The notes under the pieces are model-generated. The model ran no database searches and was not told where the DNA came from. It saw only the letters and a program-made list of their open reading frames with translations. Of a DNA stretch of 64,000 bases, positions 47,313 to 61,722 are shown in pieces. A program made the position numbers and the translations under genes. Origin of the DNA: Suillus spraguei (lineage: Eukaryota; Basidiomycota; Agaricomycetes; Boletales; Suillaceae); contig JABCPU010000052.1 in assembly GCA_016800925.1 (NCBI GenBank), forward strand, positions 124,001-188,000, given 5' to 3'. Positions within the stretch are counted from its first letter, which is position 1. The number at the start of each line of letters is the position of its first letter.

Positions 47313-49399
47313 TCACAGGGAACTCCCAGTATAATAAACGCTTGAGGCACCGTCGTTGACGACCGCATCTAATCCGTGTTCTTTAAACGCCATCCTGAGC
47401 GCTGTTGATGGGCTAAAGAGCAATTTCGGCTGATCCGTCATCTCGTATCCTTCGTGAATACGTATTACAGGCGGCAAGCAAAGGCTATGCAGTCTCGTAG
47501 ATCGGCACCACTTGCTAGCCACCTTCCATGGACGTTCTGATGCTTCCGGGAAGATATGAAGATAGTTGGACACCGGCTTCAATTTGAATTTGTCCGTGGG
47601 TCCCTCTGCAACAGGATCGATCTCAAGAACAAGACGATCTTCAAATTCCGGGTGTTCTCCCAGGGCGGTCACCGACAATTGAGAGATAAACTCTCGATGT
47701 GATTGGATTTCAGCATCTTCAATCTTCGCCAGAAGGAAGAGGCTCCTCCTGATATACCGTGAGCCGTTCGGGCCTGTGAATGTCTCAGTATGCAAAACAT
47801 ATCAGATCAAGTAGGGAGACGCGCCAATCGCAGCCTTGAGGTATTTGCACGCCATACGATGGCCCTGGTCCCAATCTATATTCTGGCATTGTCTAGAACA
47901 ATACCTCGCAACTGTGCACCTGGCACACTGGAATAGGTCCCACTGCGGATGCCATTCATCGCTGTTCTGCAGATTGAGGGGCTGATTAGTAACAACCTCT
48001 AGAGGGGCGGAATACATGGTTCGCTCACATGCACAGCAGCACACTGGCGGTCGAAGAATATCGATGCCGCAGGTATCTGGCTTCTAAGGTCCAAGAAACG
48101 TCGAACATCTTTTTTGAATAGACTCCAGGCCTGTAGCAGGTCTGTATCGCGCTGAGCAATCGCATCCAGCGATTTCTCGTCGGCCTCTAGCTCGCTCCCC
48201 GCGATCCGTAAGACCTTGTCGAACGTGAGGTATGAACGAAGGGCAGTAATCAACAATGCATTAAGGCATTCCGTCGTCTCCGCACCGGGAATACAGGTAT
48301 GAGCTTGAAGGATTGTAGGGAGGAATCGCGCCCGAAGCGCTTGACATATAACGGCCACGAGGTCATCCACAGGACCTCCCATGAGTAATGCAATATAACC
48401 TAAGGCATCCTCAAACGCCTTCTTGACGTGTTTGGCAAAGTCATCGTGTTTCAGGGTTTGAGAGAGTTGACATAGATCACGAAGGGTATAGATAACGATG
48501 GCCACGAGACTGCGATCGATGTAGGCCTCTCGCAAGGCGCAGTTCTGTTGACTGGTAACGAATAGTAGGTTCGCACAATTCCCAAAGCAATTAATGAGCA
48601 TTATTTGCCAACGAGGCACCCCGAAAACAGAATCGCATGAAGTGGTATCTTCGATGCTTTGTCCAGAAACAACCTTCTTCCTGTACAGACAACGGATATT
48701 TCTGATGTACTTGAAGGAAATAGAAGCCATAGCTCTAATGCCTCCAGCGACATGAATAAGGGTGGACGTAAAGGAAGGATGGTCGACATCCAGGCATGCC
48801 TGCACCACATATGACATGTGTTCCTGGAATGCCCCTTGTTCCTTGCTGCCCATTACCTTATCAGCTTCGGTAAGAAAGTCGTTATCCTTTGAGGTGACTG
48901 CCATGCACCACAGCTGCGAGATAATGGGGTGAAGAGACGGCGTGTTGATAAGTGATTGCGGTGTTTTTGAGTCGCCGATTAAGCTCATCCGCATCAACAT
49001 GTTGACAACTAGCTTCAGAGCTTCAGATCTAGTTATGAGAAGACCTGGAAGGCGGGCGGGGTTGCTAGAAGCAAAGAAGTGACGATAGAAGAAATTGACC
49101 CAGAGATGACAGGGATTCCAATTGGATATTAGGTTGTCAGCGATGGCTTGTAGCGCTTGCGTTGATTCCCTTGGGCTATTGACACGATTCAGCGTGACTA
49201 GCACCCCTTTAAGGGAGTACCTTGCGAGCATGATACTCCTCACATCCCTCGAAGTGACCACATCGGGGATGCGAGTTGGATCAAGGTGATGATAGAAGAC
49301 TGGGAGAAGTATCAGAAGTTGTTCTGGTTTCCAATGTTGTGCGATGTTGCATAGTCCGTCGAGCTCCTTGATTGACCCGCTGGCAGCTTTACTGATCAT
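47313..49399 (-). CDS. MYND-finger protein, large; last exon join unclear
   Basis: Agaricomycete-type protein with a long helical N-terminal region and a C-terminal MYND finger; function unknown. Start MISKAASGSIKELDGLCNIA (49399). About 450 residues of helical repeats follow (e.g. QLLILLPVFYHHLDPTRIPD, LKLVVNMLMRMSLIG, FANLLF-like stretches). The finger is split by an intron (donor GTGAGC at about 48031): DRQCAAVH joined to NSDEWHPQWDLFQCARC, TVARYCSRQCQNIDWDQGHR, MACKYL. The first ligand pair is C-x3-H instead of C-x2-C. Downstream, TGPNGSRYIRRSLFLLAKIE to HGLDAVVNDGASSVYYTG is open in the same frame, but a TGA at 47802-47804 stands between and no GT-AG intron of the right phase removes it. 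Either a non-standard (GC) donor, a base error, or a truly earlier stop explains this. Confidence 0.72.
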
Positions 49400-49851
49400 A
49401 AACTGTCAAGACAGGATATAATTGAGCCGAGAAAACGCGAGATGGTAGGTATAATCTCGCACGCACCTGTATCACCCGAGCGAATGTATGTCCATCTTCA
49501 GGCTGCCTTTGAGGAGGGACGGACGACATGAGGATGTTCACACAAGCACTGGTACAACCCACTCCGGAAGCGCTAGTCGATGCATACATTCGTCACGCGA
49601 CCGTCACGTGACGCTGTACAAACCGAACTACAAACCGGATTCTACCATCAAAGCATTACACTTCAACGTCGACAAACATATTCATATTCTCCAGTATCTA
49701 TTTTTCCATTACTAACAACTTACGAGCGTGAAGATACAGAATACATGCTGCAGACTGAGGTTGCGCTTTGAGTGTATATGAAAGTTACTAGTATGTAGAC
49801 GTGAAGGTATACGTAATGGTAACGGGACGCGCGATAACGGTGGAATTTCAA

Positions 49852-50806
49852 TCATGCCCAGTTGTCGATAAGAGAATCCCGCATTTCTCCGATGACAGCT
49901 GAAGAACTTTGTCCTTTAAGCTCTGTGGTGAAATGCGTTGAAAAGGTGAAAAAAGGAGGCGAGAATGGTGGACCCACTGAATGCAGCTTCGATAACACTG
50001 ATCTCTGTGGCGGTAGTGTCCAGTCCAGTAAACGCACACCAGTCGTTCACGACGAGACCTCCACCGATAACGTCTGAGCCTCGGTTGACAGTACCAGCCT
50101 AGAGTAAAGTCAGTTACAATATGCCTGCGCTGGACTTCCTATGAACACGCACCACAAGGGGAATTTGTAGAAGACTGCTCAGTTCATCCTGGTCCTGAAT
50201 ACTCGTTTTTGGGTGAACAAGTCCGCCTTGATTTGAGAGTGCACAATAGCTCCCGACAAGAACGTTATCTGCGACGGTCTGCCTGAAGACCTCAACCTTC
50301 AGCACATCGGCAATTATTTCTTCCGTCTCGCGATCGACGTCAGGGTGGACGAGAGCAACGTAATCGTTGCAGGCGATGACGTTTCCTAGGGCAGATAGAC
50401 GTTCTTCGACTCGCTGGATCGAAACGGCATCAGGAAGGGAGTTGCGCAGATGCTGCAGTTCCTGATCAGTCGTTGTTGAAGGGACGAGGAGACCGTGTCT
50501 ATTTCCTAGAAACGATGGACATCAGACTTTGGTGAAAATATGGGTAAAACTAAGTCACAGACCTGCAGTCAATCTCCCAACGATGCGGATGCCGCCGATG
50601 GTAGAATGCACGATGGGAATGACATCGCCGAGCTCAGCCTCAAAGGCTGAGTAGAAATTTGCGCTGCCTTGGATTGCAGCTAGGCAGTAGCTGTTGGTTA
50701 GTTTTGAGAAGACGCCGATCTCGCTACTATTTTCGAATTGGATGCCTGCGATGTGTTATGGGATGTGCAAGATTACGCATCAATAGAGACACGCACGAGT
50801 TGCCAT
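49852..50806 (-). CDS. TIF6: translation initiation factor 6
   Basis: Anti-association factor that binds 60S subunits and is needed for their biogenesis and export; nucleolus and cytoplasm. The first exon is only 10 nt (50797-50806: ATG GCA ACT C), then after an intron [62 protein letters not shown]; a further intron, then [80 protein letters not shown], and after another intron [32 protein letters not shown], ending [10 protein letters not shown] with TGA at 49852-49854. The five pseudo-repeats of the IF6 pentein fold are all present. Length about 245 residues, exactly normal. Confidence 0.95.
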
Positions 50807-51207
50807 GGTTGTTGAAGGTCTGGATAGTAATCTACAGCTGGTCTGAGAAGTTAGACGGAAGATAGAACAGAATACAGAAAAGAGTGATAAGGTTGAAGGT
50901 AGTGATCAAAGTATTTGAGTGGTTGACCCCAGTGTGTGATCTGCCAATTTTCATATAAGGCTAATCTACAGTGTGGCGAGTCAAGCTCGCGCTTCCGCTT
51001 TCGCATGCGGCATATGGAAGCTATTTTTACTCAAGTTCCGATGACTCTACGAACGAATCACAGAGGCATAATGCGGCTCAAGATGATTCGCAACAACTAG
51101 CTCGAGTCACAATCGACTGCAGCTTTGCACTACAGGGTTCCGCTTTTGGAACCATAGATCGCTATAGCGAATTGGATCGGATTTCAGTTCAAGTTGCTAA
51201 ACCATAG

Positions 51208-52895
51208 ATGCTCAGATTTGCTACAAGGAATGGACTGTCTTCGTGGCTGAAGCAGTCAAACTGCTGTCATGGACTCAATGCAAGAACTATCTTGCGTACC
51301 CGCATGATGTCTGGAGATTCCTTCGGTGCTTTGACAGACGTCGAGAAAATTATGCTGGATAGTGTCAAGGTGAGGTCTTCAACCATGTAACTTCTCAAGT
51401 ACGGGTCTCATAAACTGAAGGCAACAGGCCCTATATCATTCTCGACGTTCATGCAACTTAGTCTCGGGCACCCCACACATGGGTACTACATGAAACCGGA
51501 ACACGCTGTCTTTGGCACTCAAGGTGACTTTATCACCAGTCCTGAGATTAGCCAGGTGTTTGGCGAGGTGAGATGCATGCTATCATATATGTCACATCTT
51601 GACGACGCGAAATGTGTTACAAATAGCTTGTTGCATTATGGATGATAAAACAGTGGATGGATACGGATGTTAAGGTACCCTTCAGAATAGTGGAACTTGG
51701 ACCTGGTAGGGGAACGCTGATGGACGACATGCTTCGGGTGGGTGATGCTGAACGTGTCATTGGTCGCTTCTCACCGTGTTTCTTACAGGTTTTGAAACAG
51801 CTTCCTGCAGCACGCGGAAAATTAAAGAGTGTTCACCTTGTTGAGAGCAGTGCGACTATGCGTGCTTTGCAGGAAAGCAAGCTTGGCAAGGCTTCTCAGG
51901 AGGGAAATTTCAAGATAATGTGGCATGATGCAATCGAAGAGATTGAGCACGAGGAAGATGTTTTCACTATGCTGGTCGCTCATGAATTTTTCGATGCCCT
52001 TCCCGTGAACGTCATTGAGGTGAGTTCCACTTAGAGAAACGAACATTTGATTTACTAGCAGGAATTATAGAGAACCCAACAAGGCTGGCATGAGGTGCTA
52101 ATCGCCCCCTCGAGTGATCCAAGCATCAAATACGCCATGCCCTCTCCAGAGTCAGACCAAAATTCAGATTCTCCCCCGCAATTGCATCACAGTTCGCGCT
52201 GGACGCGTGTTCTTTCGCCAACTCCAACAGCATCATCGACCCTCCTTGGACTTGCATCTCCTCGGTTCTTTTCGCTCCCTGTAGGCACACGTATAGAGGT
52301 ATCCAGAGCGTCCATGAATCAAGCACGGGGTATTGGGAAACTTATCAATACCAAGAGCGGAGGATGCGCGCTTGTCATTGACTATGGTGCAGACAACGCC
52401 TTTGATGATTCATTGCGGGTATGAATTCCAGACGCATGCACTGAATTCTGACCTATAACCATTCATAGGCCTTCAAACAGCATAAAATTGTCGATATCTT
52501 CTGCAGTCCCGGGGAATGCGATGTCACGAGTAATGTCGACTTTGCGCTGTTGAAAGAGTCTATGGCTGACCTTGGTACGTCTCATGATGGTACTTTGCTG
52601 CATAATTAGTTATTCAAGATGTACAGTCTCGACACATGGCCCCATCTCCCAACGCAACTTCCTCACGTGCATGGGCATAGAAATTAGGGCTGCCGCTCTT
52701 GTGCGTTCGGCTTTGTCTCTAGAGAGGAAAAAAGCGATCGAAGATGGCACAAGAAGGCTCATTGATCCTCTTGGGATGGGCGAGCAATACAAGGTACTCG
52801 GAGCTGTTGCAAAAAGTACAGGAGAAGAAGGCCAAGAGGTTGGTGAGGTTTGGCCATTCACTATTATTCAAAACAGTGCACAACAATCCATTTAA
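51208..52895 (+). CDS. protein arginine methyltransferase NDUFAF7 (MidA-like), mitochondrial
   Basis: SAM-dependent methyltransferase that acts on complex I assembly (it dimethylates the NDUFS2 arginine in animals). Start ATG 51208 gives MLRFATRNGLSSWLKQSNCC, a basic amphipathic mitochondrial presequence. Then FGALTDVEKIMLDSVK, an intron, ATGPISFSTFMQLSLGHPTH, GYYMKPEHAVFGTQGDFITS, PEISQVFGE, an intron, LVALWMIKQWMD, RIVELGPGRGTLMDDMLR (SAM-binding motif I, E-L-G-P-G-R-G), VHLVESSATMR (motif II), MLVAHEFFDALPVNVIE (the 'H-E-F-F-D-A-L-P' family signature), GGCALVIDYGADNAF, KQHKIVDIFCSPGECDVTSN, VDFALLKESM and a C-terminal tail. The stop is at 52893-52895. All introns GT-AG. Length about 450 residues, within the family's range. 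It is convergent with the GMC gene, 120 bases apart. Confidence 0.9.
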
Positions 52896-53016
52896 TTGCA
52901 AGATGGGTGCATGACAGTCAAGCACATAGTAAATACAATACATAGCAAGAACCTCAGAATCAACAGCGTACTACAAAACCGCTCTAAAATGAACACGCCA
53001 CCGAGGAGCCTACGGT

Positions 53017-55665
<2,649 letters not shown>

Positions 55666-56560
55666 GTGTCGAGGAAGCTAGAGTGAATACTTGAACAGTG
55701 TGAGCCAGCTCACTCGGCCCGCTTTTGATCCTTCCGAGCTATTATAATACGCAACCGAGTAGTTGACCGAGGGAACAATCTCAAGATTAAAAGCTCATTC
55801 ATGTCGAACGAGCGCTGGCAACAGAACGTTAACCAACCGTGGATGGTACTGGCATATAGCTGCGGAATCAACGAGATAAATTTGTGCCTGACATATTAAA
55901 TTTCCGAGTCGACCGGGGGGACATTACTGTGACTCTCAGTTCAAGTATCCAACTACTAGACTACTAGTAGCTAGGCTCAGGGTTCAAGCGCTCAGTACTC
56001 CGTGAGCAATGTTGGTTATGGCAGGACCATGCACTCTGTGGAGTCCCATAGTTAGCTGCAACTGCCACCAGATAATGGAAGATGACATATGACCTAGGGG
56101 TTCCCCGGGAAGCCAGACTCAGCTAGACCAGGGAATTCTTATCTAGACTTGCTCTGGATCCGAGAATTCGAGAAAGCATTGCAGTTTAAAAATTGTTGCA
56201 CCATCTATATTATAGTCTGGCGTACATTATAAAGTCCACATGATTCGGATAGCGTGTTTTTTTTCTGAGATGGTCCCGAGAAAACTATAGGCTACCAAGG
56301 CCCGTAGGCCGTGCTTGCATTTTAATGCTGTGTGTGGCTGTGCTCCGAAGAAGCACTTGCGGGTCACGACCATAATATTCCACCCTTCGAGCTTCGAGTA
56401 CTCTGCAGGCACTCCGCTCAACAACTCATTGTGGCCCCTGCTGGCCACTCTTCGACGCATATTCCCACTCGGTTTCCTCTCAAAAACACAACAATCATAC
56501 AGGAGTAATTCCTTCCCCATCCCTGAGTCTAGGCATAACAGCCCCCCTCAAACTTCAAAC
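55666..56560. other. divergent promoter region
   Basis: About 0.9 kb between the starts of the GMC gene (-) and the RhoGAP gene (+). The plus-strand frame 56315-56698 overlaps the RhoGAP leader and first exon in another frame and is not supported. No repeat seen. Confidence 0.5.
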
Positions 56561-58325
56561 ATGCCTTCAGACAGCCCCCCGCCAACCAAAGCAGGCCTCC
56601 TCAAGTGGTGGACTCAATTCACTCATGCTCAGAACCGCAAAAAGGATTCAGACTCGAGTAGAAGTCTGTATCCAGCTCCAGTTCTTGACGTCAACTAATT
56701 TACAATCTACTGTCCAGCTGTAGATCAAGAGGAACATCCGGTGTTTCAAAAACCACTCAAAGAGAGTCTGAGATATGCAAGCGTACAAATTTCGACTGCC
56801 AACGCAAATGGCGAGCTGTATGTTTGGGGGTACATACCTGTCGTTGTAGCGAAATGGTGAGTCGACCTGCCTCACTCCATCTTGACTAGCTGTGTACTTT
56901 GGCTCTTCTAGTGGCCTGTATCTCAAAGAAAATGGTAGGTATTGGTGTGTATGATGTGAATATTGGTCTAAACGTTCTGCATCTATTAGCTACAGAGGTA
57001 GAGGGGACGTTCCGTGTCAACGGTTCTAACAAGCGCATGCGAGATCTACAAGCCGCTTTCGAGACACCGCCACGGGTGCGTACAGATTCTTCCTACATAG
57101 CACTATGTGATCCAATTAATGTACTATTTTCGTTATCAGTACGGAAAATCACTGGACTGGAAAAATGAACATTTTACAACCCATGACGTCGCAAGCGTCT
57201 TTCGTAGATATTTAACTCAGATGCCTGTCAGTGGCGCTCCATGCTCCACGCTCCATGCTGTACGTACTCATGCTCCATTCAGGAACCTGTAATACCACAC
57301 GATATGTATCATGAGGTGAGTGTATGCTACTTTCTTTGTTGATGGGTGCTGACTTGTTCTCAATTAGTTCCGGGAAGTTTTGGGTAAGGAGTTCTGAAAG
57401 CTTGAAGCACAAGCTGAACTCGAGCCTGTGCAGGAAAGAAACCATTCAACCATGATGAAGTGATTGCAACGTACAAGCGTCTAATTCAACGTATGCCCCG
57501 TGCGAACCAATACCTTCTTCTCTACGTATTGGATCTATTATCAGTATTTGCACGAAAATCAGATAAAAATCTTATGACAGCCACAAGTACGCCAAGCCCT
57601 TCTGTGATTGACTTTATCTTTATCCTCATCCTGCTCCCGCGCAGATCTCGCGGTGATATTTCGGCCCGGCCTTATATCACATCCTAACCATGAAATGTCC
57701 CCTGGGGAGCACGCACTGAGCCAACGTGTTCTCGAATTCCTCATTGCGCAGCAGGATTGGTTTTTACTCGACATACCACCCCACCACGATCAGAGCAAAG
57801 CTCCTCATGGAAGCCCCCACCACGACCCCAACACGCGCACACACAATTACCGAGTGAGGAAGACTCAGATCTTGTTGTTGTACCTAGTTCAGAAGACGAG
57901 CACACGTCGATTGCTGGAGGCTGGAAGCTTGTCGGCCGTGACAGACGGCGCATTTACCGGCGTCGCACAACGCTAGAACACACTGGTGGGTCATTCCTGG
58001 GAGCCGCGCATCAATTGGACCGTCGCTGAAGTCGGAGGGCACCCCTTTGTGATTGTGCCACATCTTTTTTCCTTCAGATTCGCCCAACAGAACAGAAGAT
58101 GTTGATAGTGGACAATTGTCGCCTGTCATAGAGACGCCAAGATCACGCGCAGTGAGTCAAACTGCAGGTCCCGCAGCAGTAGGGGTGAGCCGAAGTCGGA
58201 CGCTGCCTACCAATCGGGGAGGGACGGACGAGGAGAAACACCGCGCTAGGGTGCTAAGAAAACAGAAGCGAACATCAGCTCAGCCACGACACCCAGCTGC
58301 ACCTGGGGGACATGCGGGCGGGTAG
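56561..58325 (+). CDS. RhoGAP domain protein, Sac7/Bag7-like, one frame break
   Basis: GTPase-activating protein for a Rho GTPase, by family probably Rho1 in cell-wall and actin control. Start MPSDSPPPTKAGLLKWWTQF (ATG 56561). After short exons: PVFQKPLKESLRYASVQIST, YIPVVVAKCGLYLKEN, TEVEGTFRVNGSNKRMRDLQ, where the Arg of G-x-F-R is the catalytic finger; YGKSLDWKNEHFTTHDVASV, FRRYLTQMPEPVIPHDMYHE (the 'L-x-P-E-P-L/V-I' motif), RMPRANQYLLLYVLDLLSVF, LMTATNLAVIFRPGLISHP (the 'N-L-A-V-h-F-x-P' motif), FLIAQQDWFLLDIPP. Directly after DIPP the frame must shift by -1 to read PRSEQSSSWKPPPRPQHAHT, EEDSDLVVVPSSEDE and GWKLVGRDRRRIYRRRTT; no GT lies in the interval to allow an intron. The C-terminal tail is basic and ends PAAPGGHAGG at 58325. 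Confidence 0.87.
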
Positions 58326-58781
58326 GATGGGTGAAGTTGGTGGAAGTGGAGTCGCCCATCTGGAAGTTATTGATATACCTCGAGGCGGGCACGGTAATAT
58401 TGTGCCGAGTTCCCGATCACCATTTATTTTCCCCTTATTACCAGTCTGGACAATTGCATTATGAGGTTTCTATGTACACTTTAGGGTTGTTGTGGTACTT
58501 ACTTTGGGAGATAACAAAGAGGACACTTGTTTTCATGCCACGGGCACCAGGGCCAGGCTCGGCTAGGTCACGTCAATTCCGCAGCATCTAATTTTGTCTA
58601 GTACCTAAGATTTACACCAGAAGTACCCTCGTTGCCAAGCCTGGGCAATACTTGATGTCATTATGGTCTTTTAACGGTGCGCGTTTTCCGCGGTCCTCAC
58701 GAGGCACGGGAAATGAAAGAAGTCAACTCATGGGAGAGAGGTTTAATACTTTCAACCTCCCTCTCTTCTTGACTTGCAAAA
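58326..58781. other. short intergenic stretch
   Basis: RhoGAP 3' flank and GH17 promoter; the 58331-58591 frame has no recognised content. Confidence 0.5.
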
Positions 58782-61137
58782 ATGCCACAACAAAGTGGAT
58801 ATTCGAGCTCGATGCAACAGGTAGCACCCTACAGGGACAGTCCAAACCTGCAAAACTACAACGACCCATCGTCAGGCGTGGTAAGAACTCGTTACCATTC
58901 ATATAGTATTGTTGGAGTGGATATATATATATACATAGTGCATTTTGAAGCGTCCAGTCTGAAACCCGTTCTACTGGTTCAATTATTTTTGTTGCGCCAC
59001 AAGTTCTCAGTCTCTTCTCTCTACTACTTCAAGTTACACACCTTCATTTGAACTGAACTTCTGCTGCGCAGGCCACACACGCTCATTCACCCTTCGATTC
59101 GTCGCACGATCTCTCATCGGAGCCAACGCTCGGGAATCCAACACATCGTCCACCCCAACCCACCCCAACCGCGCCCTACATGCCTGTCCCACAAACAAAC
59201 TACCAGAACATCGAGTCTCGCAGTGACTGGCTAGAGCAGTCACAGAAGGCGAGCAAACGGTCAAGAATAATCGTAAGTTTCACTCTCAAGCGTGGCCTAG
59301 TGCTTGACCACTTAACATCATGCTGGAAAGGTTATTGGCTCGGTAATCACTCTTGCGATACTGATCGCTGCCGGTGTCGCACTTGGCGTCACGCTCTCGA
59401 AAAAGAGTTCAAGCAACAGCTCGAGTTCCAGCGCCAGCGTTCCAGCTGGGACGAACCCCAACGATCCTAGTAACTTCCCGAAAAACTCTGCTTTGATTAA
59501 TTCGTTCTGGGGCATCGCGTATACGCCACTGGGCTCGCAACTCCCTCAATGTGGTAACAGTCTATGTGTGTAAAATCGCATTATCTTGGTTGGAGTGTGT
59601 CTAATGTATCGCAGCGGAGGTCATCGAGGATATCCAGGTAGGTCTTTCGAGTAATATTTCTGACCGCGCTAGCTCTCTTACACGATCTATAGCTGTTATC
59701 TCAAGTCACTACAGTGGGTATTTCGACAGTGTCTTATATGTCATGCACTCATTCTCTGATTGCCAGAATATCCGTCTTTATGGTGCAGACTGCAATCAGT
59801 CCTCCCTCGTCGTAAGTTATCATGCGAACTATCTTTGATGTGCCTATCCACACTCGTTTGCAGCTTGCTGCCATTCAAGCTACCCAAGTTAACATGTCTG
59901 TCTACCTCGGTAACTACCCTGCGGCCGATAACGGGACTGCATACGAACGTCAGAAAGGCGAAATTCAGACCGCTCTTCAGCAATATGGCGCAGGCCACGT
60001 GGTTGGTATTACAGTCGGCAATGAATTCATCCTTGAGTTAGCATTAGTTTATGAAGTTCAAACTGTTGGCTAACCGACTCTCAGTTATATCACAGCGGCA
60101 GGGGAAACTAACCCCAACGGCCCCGCAGGACAGGAAGGCAAGTTTATGGTTCTCTTTCCTGCTCAAATGAATTTTCAATCGTTTTGCCATAGCCGCGGCG
60201 ATGCTGGTGCCTTGGATCAACGATACTCGTTCAATGCTGTCCTCGATGGGTCTGAGTAACATCTCAGTCGGTAATGCAGATGCTGGAAGTTATTTCAATA
60301 ACGAAGTTTTATCTGCCGTCGATTATGGGGTTGGTATCCCTCCCCATGTACATTTAGCGCCTACTTATGTTATACAGATGGCGAACGTCCACCCATGGTT
60401 TGCCAATCAATCGATTGATAACGCTGCCGGCTGGACATGGGATTTCTTCAACAGCACGGACGTCGCTCTTGCTCAATCCCTTCCAAACAAACCAAAGATG
60501 TTCATTGCCGAGACTGGCTGGCCAACTGTCTGTTCTCTTTGTCCTTCATCCCCGACTCATTTGACCTGTACTATAGGGCACTTCTTCTTTCAACGCCAAC
60601 CCGAACGATGGACCTTCGCTTGCTTCTGTGGAAAATTTGCAGGTGCGATTCATTTTCGTTTTGTCACAACGATTTCTAATTTTCATACTGGTAGATATTT
60701 ATAAATGATTTCGCATGCAACGGTATGTACTTTTCACATGAGGTAACTCGAATGACAGTTCAACGTTACGTCAATAGCTACCAAGAATGGAACCGAATAC
60801 TTCTTCTTCGAGGTGCGTAAAATTTAGTTCTCAAACGTTTAAATTGTACTCACTTCAATGTGCAACGATAGTTCAGCGACGAGCCTTGGAAGGTAAGCTT
60901 GTAATCACAATGTCCAGGAGGCGGGTCTGACTTTGCCTTGCAGAACACGACATACGGTGGCGTAGAGGTAACGTTCAGATATTTTTAGTTTCGTCATGGT
61001 GATCTCATTCTTACTTGCTAGGGATACTGGGGATTGTTCGACTCCAAGTAAATTTGCTCATTCTACGTTATCTTTGTGTGGTGCTAATGTCTATTGATAG
61101 CAAAAATCTGAAAAACATTACAATCCCCCAATGCTAG
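58782..61137 (+). CDS. GH17 glucan endo-1,3-beta-glucosidase, type II membrane form
   Basis: Cell-wall beta-1,3-glucanase anchored in the plasma membrane, like Aspergillus BtgC. Start MPQQSGYSSSMQQ (ATG 58782) opens a ~90-residue cytosolic Ser/Pro-rich tail; KRSRIIVIGSVITLAILIAA... is the transmembrane anchor, followed by a Ser-rich spacer (SSSNSSSSSASVPAG). The catalytic domain begins NSFWGIAYTPLGSQLPQCG, AEVIEDIQ, then a 21-nt exon (59693-59713) LLSQVTT, NIRLYGADCNQSSLV, VNMSVYLGNYPAADN, VVGITVGNEFIL with the acid/base Glu in V-G-N-E, AMLVPWINDTRSMLSSMG, VGNADAGSYFN, VHPWFANQSIDNAAGWTWDF, MFIAETGWPTGTSSF with the nucleophile Glu in A-E-T-G-W-P, VENLQ, FFFEFSDEPWK, NTTYGGVEGYWGLFDSN and KNLKNITIPQC. 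Stop TAG 61135-61137. The 3' half is cut into exons of 20-40 nt. An (AT)n run at 58920-58934 lies in an intron. Confidence 0.92.
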
Positions 61138-61643
61138 CCGGTCTATTCTCGCTCGGATACCATACTTTATGCGGACACCATAGTCAATATAGATCCCATG
61201 ACATTTTGTTCATGCCTAACCATCCCGTGTTTTTTTCTGCATGGGGATGATCTTTATTGAACATTAACTTCGAAAGGACTATGTTATGTTGCATCTTTAT
61301 CTGCGATTTTGTCATATAGCTTTTGATGATGTATTTGATACCCGTAATAGCGGCTGAGTACTTAGCTCATGCCATGGTCGGTGTGGGCCGATATGAATTT
61401 CCATGCCAGCCTCCACCAAGCTTACTTACGTGTGGTTGAAAGGACTAGTCCAATTGAGTAGTAGTTGCCTAATTATAATACGGTGACTTCTATGTATACG
61501 ATGTAGTGGCGTTAGATAAGAAATGTTCGATTGTTAAACTGGCAAAGTCTCGTGAACCAGCTGCACTGCGGATCAAATTGATAAGGCAATATTAACGTCA
61601 ACGTTGATTGGCCATGACCGCATGGTTCTCGGCGCTTATTCAT
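61138..61643. other. intergenic before tRNA
   Basis: GH17 3' flank and tRNA upstream region; no gene seen. Confidence 0.5.
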
Positions 61644-61722
61644 GGGCATTTAGCGCAGTGGTAGCGCGTATGCTTTGCATATAGCATGTATAAGGTCCAG
61701 AGTTCAATCCTCTGAATGTCCA
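61644..61722 (+). tRNA. tRNA-Ala(UGC) with short intron
   Basis: Acceptor strands GGGCATT (61644-61650) and AATGTCC (61715-61721) pair with one G-U, discriminator A at 61722. A-box TAGCGCAGTGGTAGCGCG and B-box AGTTCAATCCT are good matches to nuclear tRNA-Ala. The anticodon stem TATGC pairs with GTATA (one G-U), leaving a 14-base loop that contains TTTGCA; removing about 7 bases after A37 gives a normal loop with anticodon UGC. A run of six T follows as Pol III terminator. Confidence 0.9.
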
